Source of the DNA: Bolinopsis microptera
Lineage: Eukaryota > Ctenophora > Tentaculata > Lobata > Bolinopsidae
NCBI RefSeq assembly: GCF_026151205.1
Contig: NC_087084.1
Span: 11,127,453-11,191,452 of the forward strand
Reading direction: 5' to 3'
Length of the DNA stretch: 64,000 bases
Shown here: positions 23,601-32,560 of the stretch, piece by piece
Layout: each line of letters opens with the position of its first letter
How positions within the stretch are numbered: position 1 is the stretch's first letter
Made by a program: the position numbers and the translations under genes
The notes under the pieces: generated by a model
What the model saw: only the letters and a program-made list of their open reading frames with translations
Databases searched by the model: none
What the model was told of the DNA's origin: nothing

Positions 23601-26600
23601 AAATGATTATTATGATAGTTATTATTATTTCCTTGAGTACCTGCATAGTTATTGTATATTATTATAACGATAACTTAATTGTGATAAATTTAGCTTTATT
23701 TTCTCCATTGATAGTTTGATGGTCAGCCATGAATTTTATGATAACCCAACCGAGATATTGATGAATGTCAGAGTAACCCCATGTTCTTGTTTCAGATATT
23801 GATGAATGTCAGAGTAACCCCATGTTCTTGTTTCAGATATTGATGAATGTCAGAGTAACCCAATTTTCTTGTTTCAGATATTGATGAGTGTCAGAGTAAC
23901 CCCATGTTCTTGTTTCAGATATTGATCAATGTCAGAGTAACCCCATGTTCTTGTTTCAGATATTGATCAATGTCAGAGTAACCCCATGTTCTTGTTTCAG
24001 ATATTGATGAATGTCAGAGTAACCCAATTTTCTTGTTTCAGATATTGATGAGTGTCAGAGTAACCCCATGTTCTTGTTTCAGATATTGATGAATGTCAGA
24101 GTAACCCCATGTTCTTGTTTCAGATATTGATGAATGTCAGAGTAACCCAATTTTCTTGTTTCAGATATTGATCAGTGTCAGAGTAACCCCATGTTCTTGT
24201 TTCAGATATTGATCAATGTCAGAGTAACCCCATGTTCTTGTTTCAGATATTGATGAATGTCAGAGTAACCCCATGTTCTTGTTTCAGATATTGATGAATG
24301 TCAGAGTAACCCCATGTTCTTGTTTCAGATATTGATGAATGTCAGAGTAACCCAATTTTCTTGTTTCAGATATTGATGAGTGTCAGAGTAACCCCATGTT
24401 CTTGTTTCAGATATTGATCAATGTCAGAGTAACCCCATGTTCTTGTTTCAGATATTGATCAATGTCAGAGTAACCCCATGTTCTTGTTTCAGATATTGAT
24501 GAATGTCAGAGTAACCCAATTTTCTTGTTTCAGATATTGATGAGTGTCAGAGTAACCCCATGTTCTTGTTTCAGATATTGATGAATGTCAGAGTAACCCC
24601 ATGTTCTTGTTTCAGATATTGATGAATGTCAGAGTAACCCAATTTTCTTGTTTCAGATATTGATCAGTGTCAGAGTAACCCCGTGTTCTTGTTTCAGATA
24701 TTGATCAATGTCAGAGTAACCCCATGTTCTTGTTTCAGATATTGATCAATGTCAGAGTAACCCAATTTTCTTGTTTCAGATATTGATGAGTGTCAGAGTA
24801 ACCCCATGTTCTTGTTTCAGATATTGATCAATGTCAGAGTAACCCCATGTTCTTGTTTCAGATATTGATGAGTGTCAGAGTAACCCCATGTTCTTGTTTC
24901 AGATATTGATGAATGTCAGAGTAACCCAATTTTCTTGTTTCAGATATTGATGAGTGTCAGAGTAACCCCATGTTCTTGTTTCAGATATTGATGAATGTCA
25001 GAGTAACCCAATTTTCTTGTTTCAGATATTGATGAGTGTCAGAGTAACCCCATGTTCTTGTTTCAGATATTGATGAATGTCAGAGTAACCTCATGTTCTT
25101 GTTTCAGATATTGATGAATGTCAGAGTAACCCCATGTTCTTGTTTCAGATATTGATGAATGTCAGAGTAACCCCATGTTCTTGTTTCAGATATTGATGAA
25201 TGTCAGAGTAACCCCATGTTCTGTGCTGGGGGTACGTGTATTAGTGGGCGGGGCCCTAACAAGGCTCTTTGTAACTGTGGTATTGGTAGAGGACTAGACT
25301 CAGATGGAGAAAAGTGCATTGGTTAGTGTTTTATTATCAGTTTCAGTTAGTTGGTTAGTGTTTTATTATCAGTTTCAGTCACAATATTGGCTAGTGTTTT
25401 ATTATCAGCTTCAGTCACAATATTAGTTAGTGTTTTATTATCAGTTTCAGTCACAATATTGGTTAGTGTTTTATTATCAGTTTCAGTCACAATATTAGTT
25501 AGTGTTTTATTATCAGTTTCAGCCACAATTATTATATCTTCATTTTTTGACTCCATTATAATACGAGTCTATAATGTAAGTGTATCAAATTGGAGGGTTG
25601 CTATGTTTTGAAACTAGGATCTTACAGATTTCAGCACATATCTATAACCCATCTAACTCGGCAGATGTTGACGAATGTAAGGCAGGGATCAGCCAGTGTA
25701 GTCACACGTGTGTAAATAAGAATGCTGGTCACGTGTGTCTCTGCCCGGCTGGTATGATCATTGGAAAAGACCATAAAACTTGTGAAGGTTAGTAGGACAG
25801 CCTGCTAGGTATAGCACATTCGAATGGCTGGCGCGCGCTACTGCAAGCGCGAGGGCCCTGGTTAGAGCAAAGTAGCACATTGGATCTTATCTTAGATTGT
25901 TTTTAATTTGTAAACTTGCTCTTGAAAATTTTTGTCGTTTGCAGGAGACAGACGATTTTGTAATCTGATGTATATCCTCAAGAATACTAAGCAAAACTAA
26001 TAATGATATCGATTTTATATTATTCTAAACAAATAATTGTTTTATTAAATAATCGATTTATTTAAATTAAAAGAAAAAATTAAAGAATATGTACTGTTCA
26101 GATGAGAATGAGTGTCTGAGGGACCCACCGCCCTGTTCCCACTCTTGCCATGACCTGACAGGGAGCTATGCGTGCGCCTGTCCGGCTAATATGGAACTGG
26201 AACATGATAACAGAACTTGCTGTGAGTTAACATAATATAGTACACTAAAACAATACATCATTTTCTGCATTAAATATCAGTGATACGAAACAATTTATCA
26301 ATTAACGAACTTATATATTAATCAATTAGTTAAAACAGTTAATTACTATAACTGAAACAATTTAGCTGCTCAGCTGTGTCCAAAGAAGTTTCTTCATTAA
26401 AGCATTATCTTACTAACCAGTTTGTCTATAACCACGCTATTCCAGACCCCCTTACCGTCCTTATCTCAGGTGAGATAGGAAAGTGTATAAGACCCCTATC
26501 TGCTGAGGGTAAGACCACCACGTCACAGAAACTAGTTATCGCGGTGTCCGTGCTGGCAGTGGTGATTGTGGGTATTCTAGTGGTAGTAATCTGGAGAATG

Positions 26601-28621
26601 TTGAAGAGGAACCTCAGTACCAGTGAAAAGGTTTGTTGTTCATTAGATTTAAGGTTAATGTTTAGTTGGTGTTGTTAATATGGTGCAGGTTTCGGGCGTG
26701 CAAATCTCGGCTGGGTGCCACCATACCACGCCGATGGATTTACATGTCGGCGAGGTGTCTCGTCGAAATGTAAATTTAGGAAATTTGAGCGTTTCACCGA
26801 TGCTTGCTATGCAAAAATTACCTCGACTTACTTGTAAAAGGAATAAAGAATGCTGGATCATGAATGTGCGAGTGCACAGTTTTACGTTTCGCTAAGTTTA
26901 TAAATAGATTCGACCTCACGTTTCGAGACTGAAGCCCCAAAAATAGGACCAGCGTTCAACCCCACTTAATAAGTTAATACCACAGAAAGTTCTCGTACCC
27001 CGCTTTACCCTGTTCTCGTAGGTGCTAAAAGGTGTGACCATGGCCACATTTTACAATGACCAGGAACATGAGCCCCGAGCTGCTGCGCTGTATTCTGATT
27101 CAGCGTCCCATATTCTTGAGAGAAGAAACTCAGATCAGATCACAGTTCACAGATCAGCTCTGACTTCACAGAGTTGGGGGGATGAGGGTTCAGATCGTGT
27201 TATTTATAAGAAAACAGGTGGCTGAAGTTAGAACATGGTTGAGATGAGTCTGTTTGTTCCACTTTCCAGTTGATTTTTTAATCGGGTGCCAGTCTAATTT
27301 ATTAAATAAACTCCCCAAGATGCAGGCCAACGATATTAAAGATCAGTTAAATTTCAATCACAACAATACTTTAACATTGGAGGTAAAAGTTTATTCAGTT
27401 CAATTATATTGCCAGCTAAAGGAGTTCTTACTTCTTCGCTAACGTACTGCTAGTTGATACGTATCTTAAACAATATTAAATTAGTCGTGCTGACTGATGA
27501 GGTGCCTCTCTAAATTCGGTAACTGCTTTTTTACCCTTTTAAAGTGTAATCTTACACTATAATCTTACCCTTTTTATTTTTCTATCTTACTATTTTCACT
27601 TTTTATCTTATGCTAGAGCTATCGCGTTTAGACTATCGCAAAAGAACCCATTTTAATTTTTCGCTATTGTTAATACTGAACCCACTCTTATACTCTGCTA
27701 AATTCTGATATCAGAGACCAACCAGTCACCAATTAGAAACAAATTAGCAACAACCAATTAGAAACAAATTAGCAACAACCAATTAGAAACAAATTAGCAA
27801 CAACCAATTATTAACTTAAACTCTGTTACATTCTGACAAAATTTGCATTAAATCTAAAAGATAACAAACTCTGCTGACCTTGATAACTCTAAATTCAAAG
27901 CACTTTTATAGTGATCCATTATGATATAGCTAATTAGTAATTGGTACTAACTAATTAATCTCTCAGGTGCTAAGAGCAATAAAGCACGGTGAACCCAGCC
28001 CACCTGACGTTTTCTACAACCCTAACACAGAAAGTAAGTAAATTAAACTGCACCAGTAAGTCATGGTATTTAGCTTTCATTTTAAAAATAAAATAAACAA
28101 GTTGTGTTCTCCTCTGTGAAGTGCCTAGTGACAGTGTCTTGGTCTTACATGGTCTATTGGTCTTGCTTTCCTCTTAGAGACAGAGTGTATTAGACAAACA
28201 AAGAAGTTGGGTTCTCCTCTGTTTTATATGTGCCATCATTTAGATGAGCGTTGAGCATGCAAGTAACAATAAAAACCACGTGTATCACACCTCGGTAACT
28301 AAAACACTAACAGTGATATTCTAACCGATCAGTTTTCATTTTGGAATCATTTAACATTTTTTGTTTGATTACTGAGTTTGTAAATAATAATAAAAAATTC
28401 AGTTTTGATCTGACACATGTGTTAAATTATAAAGATCTTTCTAATTTTCTACTTTTCTACTTTTCTACTTTTCTAATTTTCTAATCTCTGATATTCTCAC
28501 TCTTCTAGGTATGGAGCTGGAAACTAGAGGTATGGGAGTAGCAGATGAGGTATCAAGAGCTGAGCCGTACCAAACATTCCACAGGAAAAATGTTAAGAAT
28601 TATGGTATTACCGAGGAGTAG
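14638..28621 (+). CDS. Single-pass membrane protein: signal peptide, TSP1, EGF/cbEGF repeats, TM, cytoplasmic tail
   Basis: Fifteen exons join in phase to 594 residues: 14638-14691, 21467-21546, 21789-21866, 22422-22501, 22760-22879, 23013-23135, 23460-23588, 25190-25321, 25665-25787, 26102-26221, 26374-26630, 27022-27217, 27270-27382, 27967-28033, 28509-28621. Order: signal peptide (MLPLLLSVLFLHSVSA); TSP1 (about 19-71, WEDWSSCTTTCG...); EGF (FCENGG...); cbEGF modules with DVDEC/DIDEC starts (99-307) and an EGF starting DENEC; membrane helix about 400-420 (LVIAVSVLAVVIVGILVVVI) followed by WRMLKR; tail 433-594. EGF exons are phase 1-1, typical of shuffled modules. Intron 2 uses a GC donor (AG|GCAAGT). 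It is probably a cell-surface adhesion or signalling protein. No orthologue is claimed. AATAAA at about 29183 may end the transcript. Exon 11 has two in-frame acceptors (after 26373 or 26467). Confidence 0.88.
14731..14756. repeat. GAAAT microsatellite before the Penelope frame
   Basis: About four copies of GAAAT/TGAAA lie just 5' of the element's open frame. They may mark the 5' junction. Confidence 0.6.
14785..17385 (+). CDS. Penelope-like element: reverse transcriptase with C-terminal GIY-YIG endonuclease
   Basis: An open frame of 866 codons runs from just after a stop at 14782-14784 to TGA at 17383-17385. The first about 90 residues are Lys/Arg-rich (KKAGRKRYQKNKQNRKKLW). RT signatures follow in order: LDVISLYPSI at about 15973-16002, GIPTGNCISRQVADI, and RFIDDVFGIWKG at about 16275. 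The C-terminus has the GIY-YIG pattern IIYVAQCQICNK...YFGQT...HRNKF with a preceding Cys-rich segment (CGGRGCATCPQ). This is the architecture of endonuclease-containing Penelope-like elements, which retrotranspose by target-primed synthesis. No ATG occurs in frame before the basic N-terminus, so the start is non-ATG, spliced or lost. The frame is unbroken, so the copy is young. It lies in intron 1 of the EGF/TSP1 gene, same strand. AATAAA is at about 17437. Confidence 0.93.
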   Translation: MPAQVPATNQNKAEKARERIRKTHQKKIQFHLNKQGTEANPPSSNSKRKKWRKASAEKKKAGRKRYQKNKQNRKKLWLEQRVKEISSTVVRNLSHVEVPDIAFLYLAKGLNFVESKKASKEDLQYDTKEFLRKVSWKAFFHDNPTENNSFNEDEHPGLRIPSRRHPEYSNPLFDEIKTKLMGFVNSFMPADPKSNLTPAERRGKRWILKNIEDENIFVTKADKGGSTLILDYKEAVECVQRSLGDRENFAHSQMSVEEKMTDVKNNVKDAVLLALSEGKITEKDKKLITGLNENNNQMHAHVFKPVVPYVYPLFKLHKLSPQQIEGKIVPPTRLVHATKEGPLYRLEKWVSPYLTDVSRIYCQQEFLLDTPDLLSNIKNLNESADMSKYSTINLFTLDVISLYPSIKPEIAMSALEHALNGSTMIDKRKAILKTFTEIIFTNSFVTFQENVYTGKKGIPTGNCISRQVADIMLHWVLFINIWPEMIQLWSLILFWRRFIDDVFGIWKGSRRQFDLFVSKLNEAAKRFGIQFGDCQFGKSVNYLDVELSLGENNNIDYRLFKKETDARLYLNTDSFHPNHVFKSVVFSQMIRVIKRNSQDHTCVEDLEELKEDLMKSGHKEGTLTETEPEAVLRSIEHDLYEREDKKPITDKVVFSVKFFKEVTELRKLVHSTSEDIKQLCGDVQILFALRKQPSIGNTVVRNRKLSSCSETDSFTVSQNCGGRGCATCPQLFNSNEVITVNGLDLTLDFRLTCKDSNIIYVAQCQICNKLPQSLKDDTYFGQTVSPFHIRMNGHRNKFKIDNELSFEKSALSMHCFLAHKSDFTMGVFKLGVVRKVRPTALDREESILISKFRTNIFGLNRIVVTR
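17386..17684. other. 3' region of Penelope element and junction with LINE
   Basis: There is no ORF here. AATAAA occurs at about 17437. The phrase AGCTACTAACCA appears here (about 17597) and also at about 14805 inside the element's 5' part, which may reflect partial terminal repetition. I looked for and did not find a convincing hammerhead ribozyme core. Confidence 0.4.
17685..18536 (-). CDS. LINE ORF1 protein (coiled coil plus RRM-like nucleic-acid chaperone)
   Basis: This is a 283-residue uninterrupted frame. Residues about 55-130 form a charged coiled coil (FLIRSQNSVIKLQSELLEGK). The C-terminal half has the conserved ORF1p pattern of CR1/L2/Jockey-type LINEs: SRNLVVFGLMETDDEKLSDK, then EAVRIGRR, RPVKISVSN, VFISPDRSPEEQ and a final RRYYIRSGIICC. 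Such proteins bind element RNA and act as chaperones. No ORF2 follows; downstream the sequence runs into the 3' end of the Penelope-like element after 300 bases, so the LINE is interrupted or 3' truncated. It lies antisense in intron 1 of the EGF/TSP1 gene. Confidence 0.85.
   Translation of the reverse strand: MSARSVYLTETHQDFQSWITELEEASNCDESEFSAEQFEKPGKPTKKVISNLLYSVYRHMKQFVGEAVKMKEDVEELKNFLIRSQNSVIKLQSELLEGKLKQLESVQTTVKSAVQESVQAEIRSYSKAVSKVPPETALTEQSLKKVVQSAVSKEDRSRNLVVFGLMETDDEKLSDKVDELFEQIEVKPRYEAVRIGRRLADKTRPVKISVSNTNNVHEILLKSKKLKLSQHHKTVFISPDRSPEEQTKHHLLVLEMKQKAKDDLNRRYYIRSGIICCEDKILH
18537..19030. other. Non-coding, probably LINE 5' region and intron
   Basis: A short ATT repeat at about 18978-18993 is the only recognisable item. 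Confidence 0.4.
19031..19735 (-). pseudogene. Decayed LINE reverse transcriptase C-terminus (thumb and tail)
   Basis: An open segment of 127 codons (19732-19349) contains LGSLLCTEKDIQRRRILADI, LRLYDAQVASVLIYNSNSW and DTLYRRHLRSILNIKWPKG. These match the conserved post-catalytic region of many LINE RTs (SLRLRLYNALVxSVLLYGSExW...RRxLRxILxIxW). Further down, in other frames, follow RWKMFGHILRSMENTPAETA and then GRLGRPRMNLLSVLRSDL...RNIAACNRCWENV, which are the next conserved blocks. At least two frameshifts separate them. It is a dead fragment of a different LINE from the ORF1 at 17685. Confidence 0.8.
19759..21343. mobile_element. pogo-type DNA transposon relic with CCTTATCGGAC terminal repeats
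   Basis: Terminal inverted repeats CCTTATCGGACCTTAT at 19761 and ATAAGGTCCGATAAGG ending 21341 are flanked by TA. Multiple subterminal AATGTCCGT/ACGGACATT copies lie at both ends. Inside at 19963-20133 (plus) is a transposase remnant: LLGLPEAQKTLIVYDVFKGH, then NNIVHELVPANITNLFQPLH. This is the DDE_1 pattern of pogo/Tigger/CENP-B-type transposases. The rest of the transposase is lost, and a stop follows at 20132. The element is nonfunctional. Confidence 0.85.
22235..22359. mobile_element. MITE of the CCTTATCGGAC family, 125 bases with TA flanks
   Basis: It has the same terminal repeats as the relic at 19759 (CCTTATCGGACTTTAATTT and a matching reverse end GATAAGG), with internal GTCCGT/ACGGAC repeats, in the intron only 63 bases before exon 4 of the EGF/TSP1 gene. 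Confidence 0.88.
22495..22600. repeat. 32-base tandem repeat carrying the exon 4 donor splice site
   Basis: The last coding bases of exon 4 plus the donor (GAGCTGG|GTAAGTG) and following intron are repeated: an exact copy at 22527 and a degraded copy at 22559. Confidence 0.9.
23753..25228. repeat. 41-base minisatellite: 36 copies of the exon 8 acceptor splice site
   Basis: Each unit holds TTCTTGTTTCAG|ATATTGATGAATGTCAG, a complete 3' splice site and the first codons (DIDEC) of a cbEGF exon. From 23753 to 25188 the spacing is exactly 35 x 41 bases. Only the last copy runs into the rest of the exon (25190-25321). Variants (GAATG, GAGTG, CAATG, CAGTG; CCCATG or CCAATT) fall in a higher-order pattern. 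Confidence 0.97.
25321..25530. repeat. 36-base minisatellite: about six copies of the exon 8 donor
   Basis: The array starts at the donor G|GTTAGTGTTTTATTATCAG and repeats about every 36 bases (25321, 25353, 25389, 25425, 25461, 25497), so five further GTTAGT or CTAGTG donor-like sites follow. Confidence 0.93.
27729..27810. repeat. 25-base tandem repeat, about 3.3 copies
   Basis: The unit CCAATTAGAAACAAATTAGC plus AACAA lies in intron 13 of the EGF/TSP1 gene. Confidence 0.9.
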
Positions 28622-29360
28622 TGCAGAGGATGAAGTATGGTAGTGACGCCGTATGGCGGGTGCGCGCTACTGCAAGTGAGGACGACACGACCATTTAACA
28701 ATACGTTAGTCAGCTCTGCAGAGAGCAGTGGCAAGACTGGCTAAAATTAGGATTCCTACTTATCTTAATTTAAACTTAATTATTGATTTTGAAAGGGTCA
28801 TAACTTTTGCGGCCATAACTTGCTCATTATGTTTAAATTATTTCAGGATTACCACCATTGTAAATTGGACAAATGTAATTATCATTTTTTTGGGGTGATA
28901 AAATGCACATAATTGCGGACTTATAACATTTTAATAGTAATTGGTTTATAGATTACTATTGTTTAAAAATGAAACATTTGCGAATCGTGAGAGAAGTTGA
29001 ACAATGAACTTTTACTTACATCTTGGGAATGAGATCTCGATAATGAAACTGCTGAGGATATGCAAGGCTTATAATGATTATTATTTTTGATGATTTTCTT
29101 GTTTGTTGTTGCGAAATGTTTTGGTTTAGTTAAATACACGTCAGATTTATTAAAGAAATAATATCAATCATATTGTGATTAGAATAAAATTTGTTTGTTT
29201 ACTCTTGACTAAACTGAAATAATTTAGTTTACCAAATTTTCCATCATTATTTTTTTATTGCATCAACTTATATTTAGCAATGAAACAAAAAGATTTGTAT
29301 CAAAACGATTTGCGTTAAGAATTTTTTAGTTATTAGAATAAATTAGATAAAAAACGTTTA
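28622..29360 (+). other. 3' untranslated and downstream region of the EGF/TSP1 gene
   Basis: AT-rich, with AATAAA at about 29183. The phrase GCGCGCTACTGCAAG at about 28661 also occurs at about 25833 in intron 9, so a short dispersed repeat is present in both. Confidence 0.4.
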
Positions 29361-29454
29361 TACCTTATCAGACTTTATTTGAACGGTCATTAATTGGACG
29401 CTGGAGGCTATAACGTTCATTTTAATGTCTGTTCAAATAAAGTCCGATAAGGTA
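29361..29454. mobile_element. MITE of the CCTTATCGGAC family, 94 bases
   Basis: TA-flanked inverted ends CCTTATCAGACTTTATTT and AAATAAAGTCCGATAAGG. The internal phrase ATTGGACGCTGGAGG is shared with the relic at 19759. A second loose terminus (ACGTCCGATAAGGTA) follows at 29508-29522. Confidence 0.85.
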
Positions 29455-29526
29455 GTTAAATTAAATACTGATTAGGAATGCTGTCGATCTTATTGTCCGG
29501 TCGAATAACGTCCGATAAGGTAAATA

Positions 29527-29688
29527 ACTAAGCGTCTAAAATTTTGCCACAGTTCCACTAAAACAGAACTGAAAACCAACTTAATTAATAAATTAGACTA
29601 AAAAATGTATAAATAACTAAGTGTCTAAAAGTATGCTACAGTTTCCCCTAAAACAGAACTGAAAACCAACTTAACTAATAGATTAGAT
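29527..29688. repeat. Left part of tandem array related to the SLC28 gene end
   Basis: Two units begin AACTAAGYGTCTAAAA and contain TTTCCCCTAAAACAGAACTG. The array resumes at 33394 on the other side of the foldback element. Confidence 0.85.
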
Positions 29689-31734
29689 ACTCTAGTAGCA
29701 GGGAGGGATTGAGTGTGCACTTCGATGTACAGAGTTTTTTGATACTGAATCGGGTTAATTAGGTCATTGGTAACTCAAATCACCGAGGGGCACATTTCGT
29801 GTCGCTAGTCCCAACCCTGTGGGGGCCACGCCCATATTTCACATTAGGCGCACATATGGGAAATATGTATCTCAGCTTCTGAAGGTCTTAGAGACTCAAA
29901 CTTTGGCTTAAAATGACCGCAATGCACATATTTATATTGACACTATGAAGGGTATAAAGGCCCAAAATGCTTACTTTTGGAAAAAATCCAGAAAAACCGA
30001 TTTTCACTGGGGCGAGAGTGAAAAAATCTACTCTAGAAGCTTATTGACATCGAGTATGCAGTTTGGTGTCTACAACTTTTCTAGAAACCAGGTCTTTTGT
30101 AAGGTAATTCTGGATCAGAATTGATAAGGTACGCAATTTCTATCAGTAATCCCAACCCTAGGGGGAAATTTCTAAATTACCCTCAGGCGCAAATATATGA
30201 CTTTTGTATCTCGGCTTCTGAACGTTGTAGGGGCCTCTCTTTTACCTCAAACTAACTGCAAAGGCCACATTTATTTACAAGCTATAAAGCAACATAGGGT
30301 TTATAGTGCTTAGTTTTGGAGATATTCATTAAAAACTGTTTTAACTTTCGTGCATCCTAAATTAGTAACACATGTACTTAATTTTGGTATCCCGGGCTAA
30401 AAAAGTCTTACAGATACTTCACTTGCAGCACAGCAAAATGTTCAGCATGAAAACATTCAGATAATATTTATGGAGCAACACAATTCAGTTTCAGAAGCTC
30501 CTTCCAGCTATCTTATCTTATCCACAAATGTATACATCTAACCATCTCTCTGGTTACTTCAAACCACTTCAATCCCCAAATTTATACATGAAAATCTAAC
30601 TATCTCGTTATATCTACCACAAGTTGGGCTCTCTCCTGTACTGTTTGGCTGTTATGGCTAATCACCTCCAATCTAACCTCATGATGTAGAATCTCCTTCT
30701 AGCTACCTATAATTCTGCTACTTCCATGTCATGCCTATTCTACACAGCTACCACCAGCACGTTATAATTCTAGCTCTTTCTAGCAACCTCTGAATGCTAC
30801 CTCCTGCTCTATACAGGTACCACCAGTGGGCAGAAACCACCAACTACAGCTCTTTTCACTTACTTTGGCTACATCTATTTAGCTGCTACTGCAAGGCCCC
30901 CTGGCCCCTCCAACCTCTGCTCTTTCTAGCAAACTTAACTTAAGCTACCTCTTGCCTTTTATAACACCACCAGCAACAATTTATTCTGGCTCTTTCAGGC
31001 TGCCTCAGCTGCATTCAACAATTTCTAGTTAATTGAGGAAGAGGAAACCTGCTATTTCTAGCAACCTCTGAATGCTACTTCCTGCTCTATCTAGCTTCCA
31101 CCAACACCCACTAATTGTTGTTACTTGTTAAGCTACCACTAGCACCTGCAAATTATAGCCCTATCCAGCAAACTCAGACTACATTATGCTATATCCAGAT
31201 AGCACAAGCACCTAAAGTTCTAGCTGGAGCCTGGAGGTAGCCTGAATTAGGTAAAACAGATAGAATTTGAGAGTGCTCATTTAGCTGAATAAGGATGGAT
31301 GTAGCCCAAAGTAACTAGAAGAAGCTAAAATTTGTGGGTACCGTTTGCTAGTGTTAGCTGGATAGAGCAGAAAGTAGTCTGAGGTTGCTGGATAGTGCTA
31401 GAATTTGCAGGTGCTGGTGATAGCTGTTTGTTTGTTTGTTTGGGGACCGGTTTTTGGTACACCGGCCAATGAGCTGCAGCTGAACAGAGTAGGAGTAAGT
31501 CTGAGGTGCTGGATAGGGCTAGAATTTGCAGTGCTAGTTGTAGCATAACAACAATTATTGGGTGTTGGTGGAAGCTAGATATAGCAGGAAGTAGCATTCA
31601 GAGATTGCTAGAAAGAGCTAGAATGGAGGTAGCAGAATTGAAGGAAACTAGAAGTAGATTCTACTACATGAGGTTGGATTGGAGGTAATTAGCCATAATA
31701 GCCAAACAGTACTGAAGAGAGCCCAACTTGTGGT

Positions 31735-31840
31735 AAGACCGGGATCCCGGCTTAATCCCGGTCCCGGTCTTAATCCCGGTCCCAGCACTTTTTCCCAGTC
31801 CCGGTCAAAAAAGCAGTCTCGGTCGATCCTTGGCTTTAAC
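31735..31840. repeat. CCCGGT-rich insert on one foldback arm
   Basis: GACCGGGATCCCGG and repeated ATCCCGGTCCCGGTCTTA are present only in the right arm. Confidence 0.7.
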
Positions 31841-31847
31841 GAGATGG

Positions 31848-32560
31848 AAGCAACCAGAGGGATGGTTAGATGTATAAATTTGGGGATTGAAGTGGTTTGA
31901 AGTAACCAGAGAGATGGTTAGATGTATAAATTTGGGGATTGAAGTGGTTTGAAGTAACCAGAGAGATGGTTAGATGTATAAATTTGGGGATTGAAGTGGT
32001 TTGAAGTAACCAGAGAGATGGTTAGATGTATAAATTTGGGGATTGAAGTGGTTTGAAGTAACCAGAGAGATGGTTAGATGTATAAATTTGGGGATTGAAG
32101 TGGTTTGAAGTAACCAGAGAGATGGTTAGATGTATAAATTTGGGGATTGAAGTGGTTTGAAGTAACCAGAGAGATGGTTAGATGTATAAATTTGGGGATT
32201 GAAGTGGTTTGAAGTAACCAGAGAGATGGTTAGATGTATAAATTTGGGGATTGAAGTGGTTTGAAGTAACCAGAGAGATGGTTAGATGTATAAATTTGGG
32301 GATTGAAGTGGTTTGAAGTAACCAGAGAGATGGTTAGATGTATAAATTTGGGGATTGAAGTGGTTTGAAGTAACCAGAGAGATGGTTAGATGTATAAATT
32401 TGGGGATTGAAGTGGTTTGAAGTAACCAGAGAGATGGTTAGATGTATAAATTTGGGGATTGAAGTGGTTTGAAGTAACCAGAGAGATGGTTAGATGTATA
32501 AATTTGGGGTTGAAGTGGTTTGAAGTAACAAGAGAGATGGTTAGATGTATACATTTGTGG
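31848..32560. repeat. 52-base minisatellite, about 13 copies
   Basis: The unit GTGGTTTGAAGTAACCAGAG plus AGATGGTTAGATGTATAAAT plus TTGGGGATTGAA has exact 52-base spacing (for example 31891, 31943). The matching place on the left arm (about 30539-30590) has one copy. Confidence 0.97.

Noticed and set aside
23753-25228. Thirty-six separate real EGF exons
   Set aside because: Each unit carries only the acceptor and the first codons; the remainder of the EGF module exists only after the last copy.
23753-25530. Regularly spaced repeats as a CRISPR array
   Set aside because: Units are directly tandem with no unique spacers and lie within an animal gene.
25347-25611. ORFs on both strands across the 36-base repeat (LLSVSVTILVSV and TDNKTLTNIVTE types)
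   Set aside because: They come from a stop-free tandem repeat in an intron.
26680-26895. Plus- and minus-strand ORFs of about 70 codons in intron 11
   Set aside because: They lie in a well-phased intron and have no protein-like features.
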